From contig NBAZ01000001.1 in the NCBI GenBank assembly GCA_002794735.1, forward strand, positions 3,410,001 to 3,474,000: 64,000 nt of DNA. Direction: 5' to 3'. Below are positions 59,804-64,000 of the stretch, in pieces (position 1 is the stretch's first letter; each line of letters opens with the position of its first letter). Both the position numbers and the translations under genes were made by a program. Source of the DNA: Pyrrhoderma lamaoense. Its lineage: Eukaryota; Basidiomycota; Agaricomycetes; Hymenochaetales; Hymenochaetaceae. Below the pieces are notes generated by a model. That model saw nothing but the letters and a program-made list of their open reading frames with translations. It was not told the origin of the DNA and made no database searches.

Positions 59804-61384
59804 TCAATCTTGGGCTGGAGGCTTCTTATCAGCTACATAGCTTTTTGGCGGTTGGTGTTTCAATACACTGGCTCCACTACTGCTACTAGCACCACCACTC
59901 ACAGTTTTTTTAGGTCGTCTTAAAAGACTAATCGCCTTCCTCACGCCTGTTTGTTTTGGGAGATCTGGAGATTGACCAGAAGATTTAGGCGTCACGCTCT
60001 TATTCTTTGGTTGGGGCTGCGGAAGATCTGAGGTACCAGCTTTGTCGATGCTTAATCTTCTTGCAGGAGACTGTGATTTCTGTATCACTTTCCGAGGAGT
60101 AGCAGCAGGTTGTGTGTTAGTAGTGGTAGGGCTTGAAGGTCTGCTCCTTACAGGGGTTGATTCTTTCATAACAGGTCTGGAAATGACGCCTGGCTTTGAA
60201 ATATTGAGCGGTGAGCTTTGTACTTGTTGCTTTTGATGTGCCTTTGACTCGTTATCATGAGATCTCAGTTCTATTGGTGCTTTGATCGGATTTTTTGAGG
60301 GTATAGAACGCAAATAATCTTGCAGATCATATAGATAGTTCACTCGACTGGTTCCCTGCACCATTGCGGGCCTCATCTCTCTGAGAAAGTCTGTGCTGTA
60401 TCCTGCTATATCGGTCACAGGGAAAATGACCGGATCAAGAGGTGGTAATGGAGATTTATATCTAGGAACGCTTGAGATATTTAATTTTTGACCAAATACA
60501 ATATCATCGGCAACGATATTAATTCCCGTACGTCCTATACCCGAATCGCAATGAATCACCATCGGTGGGTTTCGCCCATCTTCTCCCCTGTTTACTTTGT
60601 CAACGAGTTTTATAAAATTAATGTGTTCTTTAATACTCCTAGGATGTCCACCAGTAGGCCAGTCAAGGATACTTAAATGATTGATGTCCACCTTTTGATT
60701 TTGCCATGTTAACGTTATCACTCGTTTCACACAGTTTATCTCCCGTATCTCTTCCTTTGGATGGATTGTGACGGTAATAGGGGGAAGATTGGTCAATATA
60801 TCCTTGCATATATATGTAGTGGGTTCACCAGCGAGATAGTTGTACGTGAATTTTGGATTAACGCTCGATTCATTTAATTGTACGATGGTCCTCATTCTAC
60901 AACCTGTATTTGGGATCTCTTCTGGATGTAGATCATCTCTAAAAAATATTGAAAAAAATCTATGTTGCATGATTGTTTGAGGACATCGAGTTGCAAACCA
61001 CCATCTCCCAGTATACAGCCCCTTTACCCAACTTGAGTTGGTGAAATCTTCAGGTTGATTCCCGAGAAGAGCATTTCTTCGATCGTAAGGATGAAAATCC
61101 GACTTTGAAAGAGATTTTGAGAAATGATAGCACATAGATTCCCCAGGCTTAGCCTTATGTATTTCTGCTAACTGCATATCCATTGTTCGGGCTTTTCGTA
61201 CGCTGTAATAGTCAAGCAGACTTTTGATATTTTCTTGACCAGATTGTACTAAGTTTACAAATTCATCGGGTATTCCTCCCTTTCTAAAGAAGTGTCTACC
61301 CTTTTCACGTTTTCTAAGTTCCTGTAGAGCCTGCTGTCTGAGTGATGTGAGAGCGTTACTTCCATCGCCGCGGCTTGTACTCAT
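59804..61384 (-). CDS. protein tyrosine phosphatase-like protein, paralogue 2, probable pseudophosphatase
   Basis: Single exon, 526 residues, frame fully intact. It shares the layout of PTP1: an N-terminal helical region (LRQQALQELRKREKGRHFFR), FTNSSWVKGL and FATRCP in the substrate-loop position, RTIVQLNESS, and the P-loop VIHCDSGIGRTG with nucleophilic Cys and Arg kept. Two catalytic positions differ. The WPD loop reads ILDWPTGGHP, so the general-acid Asp is Thr. The Q-loop reads MVQGTSRVNYLY, with Arg where PTP1 and PTP3 have Gln. The tail (about 150 residues) is Ser/Pro/Lys-rich and disordered. By known PTP chemistry the first change should greatly slow catalysis while allowing substrate binding, so a substrate-trapping or regulatory role is inferred. 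Located next to PTP3 in the same orientation. Confidence 0.85.
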   Translation of the reverse strand: MSTSRGDGSNALTSLRQQALQELRKREKGRHFFRKGGIPDEFVNLVQSGQENIKSLLDYYSVRKARTMDMQLAEIHKAKPGESMCYHFSKSLSKSDFHPYDRRNALLGNQPEDFTNSSWVKGLYTGRWWFATRCPQTIMQHRFFSIFFRDDLHPEEIPNTGCRMRTIVQLNESSVNPKFTYNYLAGEPTTYICKDILTNLPPITVTIHPKEEIREINCVKRVITLTWQNQKVDINHLSILDWPTGGHPRSIKEHINFIKLVDKVNRGEDGRNPPMVIHCDSGIGRTGINIVADDIVFGQKLNISSVPRYKSPLPPLDPVIFPVTDIAGYSTDFLREMRPAMVQGTSRVNYLYDLQDYLRSIPSKNPIKAPIELRSHDNESKAHQKQQVQSSPLNISKPGVISRPVMKESTPVRSRPSSPTTTNTQPAATPRKVIQKSQSPARRLSIDKAGTSDLPQPQPKNKSVTPKSSGQSPDLPKQTGVRKAISLLRRPKKTVSGGASSSSGASVLKHQPPKSYVADKKPPAQD

Positions 61385-62521
61385 AGTTTGCTACGCTTAT
61401 GCTAATTACTACGATAGTCTATAAGCACCTGTCGGGAGCTCTATGTAAGGGCTTATCATATCAAACAGGCGAGCATTGTATATTCTAGTAAAATCTCTGT
61501 AGTACTGTTGGCGCAAAACATCGCAAAGAGCAAACTGGGTAACACTGATGAATAAAACTTTATATTGACTGATGAAGGTTTATTAATGCACCTATACCAG
61601 CAAACAGCTTGCAAAGCCTCCAAATCGATACCGAGTTGTTATATTAATCTTAACCTGTAACTTAAAAAATGCTTTAATTTCTTTGCTTTGCTCGTCCCTT
61701 GCCCGGATGTCGATACATACTATCGATCTTATAATCACTAGTAGTAAGTTTGCTCTTACTGCAGACAAAAAACGCAATACACTCACACATATATACATAC
61801 ATATATATATAAGTATTATACCACAGTTGATAATTGAATGGATACGCGGTCCTTTGACCTATCAAGGAAGTTGTAATAGTAGAGAGACGGTCAAGCCGGA
61901 TCTTCCTTTGTCCATACTCAGACGTGCGCAAACATAGCACAATTTTACTCATGTACCCTATAAGCTTCATTTAAACATTAGATCAAAGTCGGAGCAATAA
62001 TAAGCTTGTAATAAATTTGAATTTGTGGATGTGCAGGTCGTCAGCTCACTGAGTCACTTTGTTAGTCAAGAGTGTGTGTGATACATCACCAATATCATTA
62101 AATATGAGGTGAGATCTCAAATAACGTGACAGACTTATAGTATACCTGAAAAGGCAATAATAGAATTATCCTGACATGTGAAATAAGTACACGCGACAGA
62201 CTACCAAAAAGGTGCTTATGACGTCATTACGTATGAACTCATATTGAGCCAAGTAGCCAATTCGCTTTCAATCTACAATGACAAGGACTTAGTCACTTAC
62301 TATTTCCATTGTCAGATTTATTTTCAGTACGATACCAGATATTAAAGTGAGAAAGTAGATGCATGCTTTTTTTGGTACTGCCTTGTCTAACTTCTTGAAG
62401 TCTAATCTTTGAATAATACTACCTAACAGCCACTGACAAATAGTATTCTATATATATGTCTTGATTCTTATTACAATTATGGTTGCCAACAAACGGCGCT
62501 TTAATCAGCAGGCCAAGATTA
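61385..62521. other. intergenic region between PTP2 and PTP3
   Basis: About 1.1 kb, AT-rich, holding the PTP2 promoter and the PTP3 3' end. Contains a (TA)n/TACATA tract at about 61789-61811. No gene seen. Confidence 0.5.
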
Positions 62522-64000
62522 TTATCGGCTTTCACCCTTTTTCTTCTCAGGACCGGGTGTTGTTTTTGTTACTACTTTCTTTTTTGGGGCCTGGGGAGCC
62601 GGAACACCAGCGCTACTGCTACTTGGAGTAGTTTTTTTAGGTTGGCTTGATGAAGAACCCGCCGCTACCTTCTTATCTGGGACTGATGTCGCTACCTTCT
62701 TAGGAAGCTCTGAAGCTTGAGGCTGCTGTTGTTGACTAAGGGTACGAGTGGCACTTCTAGTAATTACTCTCTTATTCGGCCCAGGCTGACTCGGGGTTGA
62801 GGTACTAGTTCCACTGGCACTAGCCCTCCGTGGTGAAGGCGTTTGACCTGGAGATTCTGGGTTGGGTCGCTTCCTTTGTATTGGAGAAACTGAGCTCGTA
62901 ACGGGGGTTGATGGTCTGTTCTTTACTAAAGATGCTTTACTATTGTCACTAGTAGATATTTTAGAGGTAGTGATCGACTTCGGCAGTTTACCAGTAGATG
63001 ATGATCCCGGGGAATGTGATTTATGTTGCACATTTGAGTCGTTTTCACGGGCACTCCGCTCTGTTGGGGTGGGAGTGGAAGGCCTACTAGTTTTTATAGG
63101 AGAGGATGACTTCCTAGTAATACCTGGACCTGCAGAAACAGAGCCTGTTGTTGATGTATTGGATGACGACCCTGGCGTGCTCTGCCTGTGTTGTGATTTT
63201 TTGTCTCCGATTGAGGCTTGAAGCGATTCCTCTGGACTAGGACTCCTCCCTTCCTTGCTCATCTCGCAAATATAGTCATGAAATCCGAAAAGATACCTAA
63301 TTTGTCTTTCATCTAGTACCATAGCAGGTCTCCGTTCTCTAATTGAATCAACTCCATGAGTTACCTTGGCATACTGAGAAGTATAACTCTTAGGAATCTC
63401 TCCCAATGGAGTATAATATCCTCGAATACTCTTGGAATTAGCACTGTGAAGGATGTCATCGGCAATGATATGTGCCCCTGTGCGCCCTAATCCTGCTGTG
63501 CAATGGACTAACATTGGTGGTCCTACTTCATCTTTACCTCTATTTATTTTCTCAGCTTCTTCAATAAAATGTATATGGTTTTCCATGCTCAGGGGGCACT
63601 CATATCGGGCCAGCCAATATAGCTCAAGTGTGCAATCTCCACCGTTTCGCTACCCCTAGTCAACGTAATATCGCGTCGTAATAAGCTTTTGTAAATATAT
63701 TTGGAAGGTTGGACAGTCATTTTAATTGGGGGCCTTGAAGGACCGTCGGTAGGAGGATCCTTATCTTCGTAAGTGCCTTGGTAAGGTTCCCCGGGCTGTA
63801 CGCCTTTCGGTGGTAGCAGATAACTTGACGATACCTCAACTCTGGCACCATCTTGTGCTTCGTTCAGTTGTACGACAGTCCTAATCCTGTGTTTTTTAGT
63901 CAACCTAGGGTCTGGTTGTAGATCAGTCTTGAAGAATATAGAGTAAAAATTATAGAGCGTGAAGTCGTTTGGCATTCGCATTGCAAGCCACCATCGCTCA
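62522..64000 (-). CDS. protein tyrosine phosphatase domain protein, paralogue 3 (5' end beyond window)
   Basis: Third member of the local PTP family, truncated at the window edge, so the N-terminus is missing. Visible from the edge: WWLAMRMPNDFTLYNFYSIF, RTVVQLNEAQDG, the WPD loop YIGWPDMSAP (general acid present), the P-loop LVHCTAGLGRTGAHII and the Q-loop IRERRPAMVLDERQIRYLF. A Ser/Thr/Pro-rich tail of more than 200 residues follows, ending PGPEKKKGESR. A one-base gap in the run 63592-63596 (C run on the coding strand) separates PDMSAP from SMENHIHFIEEAEKINR; restoring one C makes the frame continuous, so this is one gene and not two. Catalytic residues are complete, in contrast to paralogue 2. 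Confidence 0.83.

Noticed and set aside
63586..63600. Two separate genes at the PTP3 locus
   Set aside because: The WPD loop and the P-loop of one PTP domain would fall in different genes; a single missing C explains the split.
1..64000. CRISPR arrays, operons or bacterial-type elements
   Set aside because: No direct-repeat/spacer pattern was seen; spliceosomal introns throughout show a eukaryotic nuclear genome.

Overview
The window is nuclear DNA of a filamentous basidiomycete, most likely an Agaricomycete. The evidence is intron-dense genes (mostly 45-70 nt GT-AG introns), an AA9 lytic polysaccharide monooxygenase, a DUF6593-like tandem pair, a PDR-type ABC transporter, and full-length SIN3, SHO1, SYO1 and AP-3 delta orthologues. 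The exact genus cannot be read from the sequence. No rRNA, tRNA, CRISPR array, organellar segment or intact transposon was recognised.

Layout. 1-9.7 kb: 3' part of an Ark1/Prk1-type (NAK) kinase (+), a dithiol glutaredoxin (-), a divergent FHIT-like HIT hydrolase (+), and a large disordered protein with a hydrophobic C-terminus (-). 11.5-13.6 kb: two tandem DUF6593-like genes (+), the first frame-broken. 13.9-16.7 kb: SYO1, the importer of 5S RNP ribosomal proteins (-). 18-24 kb: a single-anchor disordered protein, the osmosensor SHO1 and a BTB/POZ protein (all +). 24.8-27 kb: two tandem GNAT acetyltransferases (-). 27.8-35.6 kb: the SIN3 corepressor scaffold (+), with unusually large 3' introns. 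35.8-39.2 kb: a type I membrane protein with long acidic/basic cytosolic tail (+). 40.8-42.1 kb: PTP paralogue 1 (+). 43.0-47.7 kb: PDR ABC transporter (-), divergent from a type II membrane glycosyltransferase-like gene at 48.1-50.6 kb (+). 51.2-53.5 kb: GCK/STE20-family kinase (+). 54.2-57.5 kb: AP-3 delta adaptin APL5 (+). 58.1-59.4 kb: AA9 LPMO (+). 59.8-64 kb: PTP paralogues 2 and 3 (-), the last cut by the window edge.

Together this is a typical eukaryotic mosaic of housekeeping genes (trafficking: Ark-type kinase, APL5; signalling: SHO1, GCK kinase; ribosome assembly: SYO1; chromatin: SIN3) interleaved with lineage-expanded families (DUF6593-like, BTB, GNAT, PTP, AA9). There is no operon-like organisation.

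Two cross-cutting points matter to anyone using this annotation. First, at least 18 places in otherwise conserved genes need exactly one extra base to restore the frame, many in G or C runs. This looks like consensus deletions of the assembly rather than mass pseudogenisation, so stops at these points should not be read as real gene ends. Second, one of the three PTP paralogues has lost its general-acid aspartate (WPD to WPT) in an intact frame, which is a biological difference worth testing.
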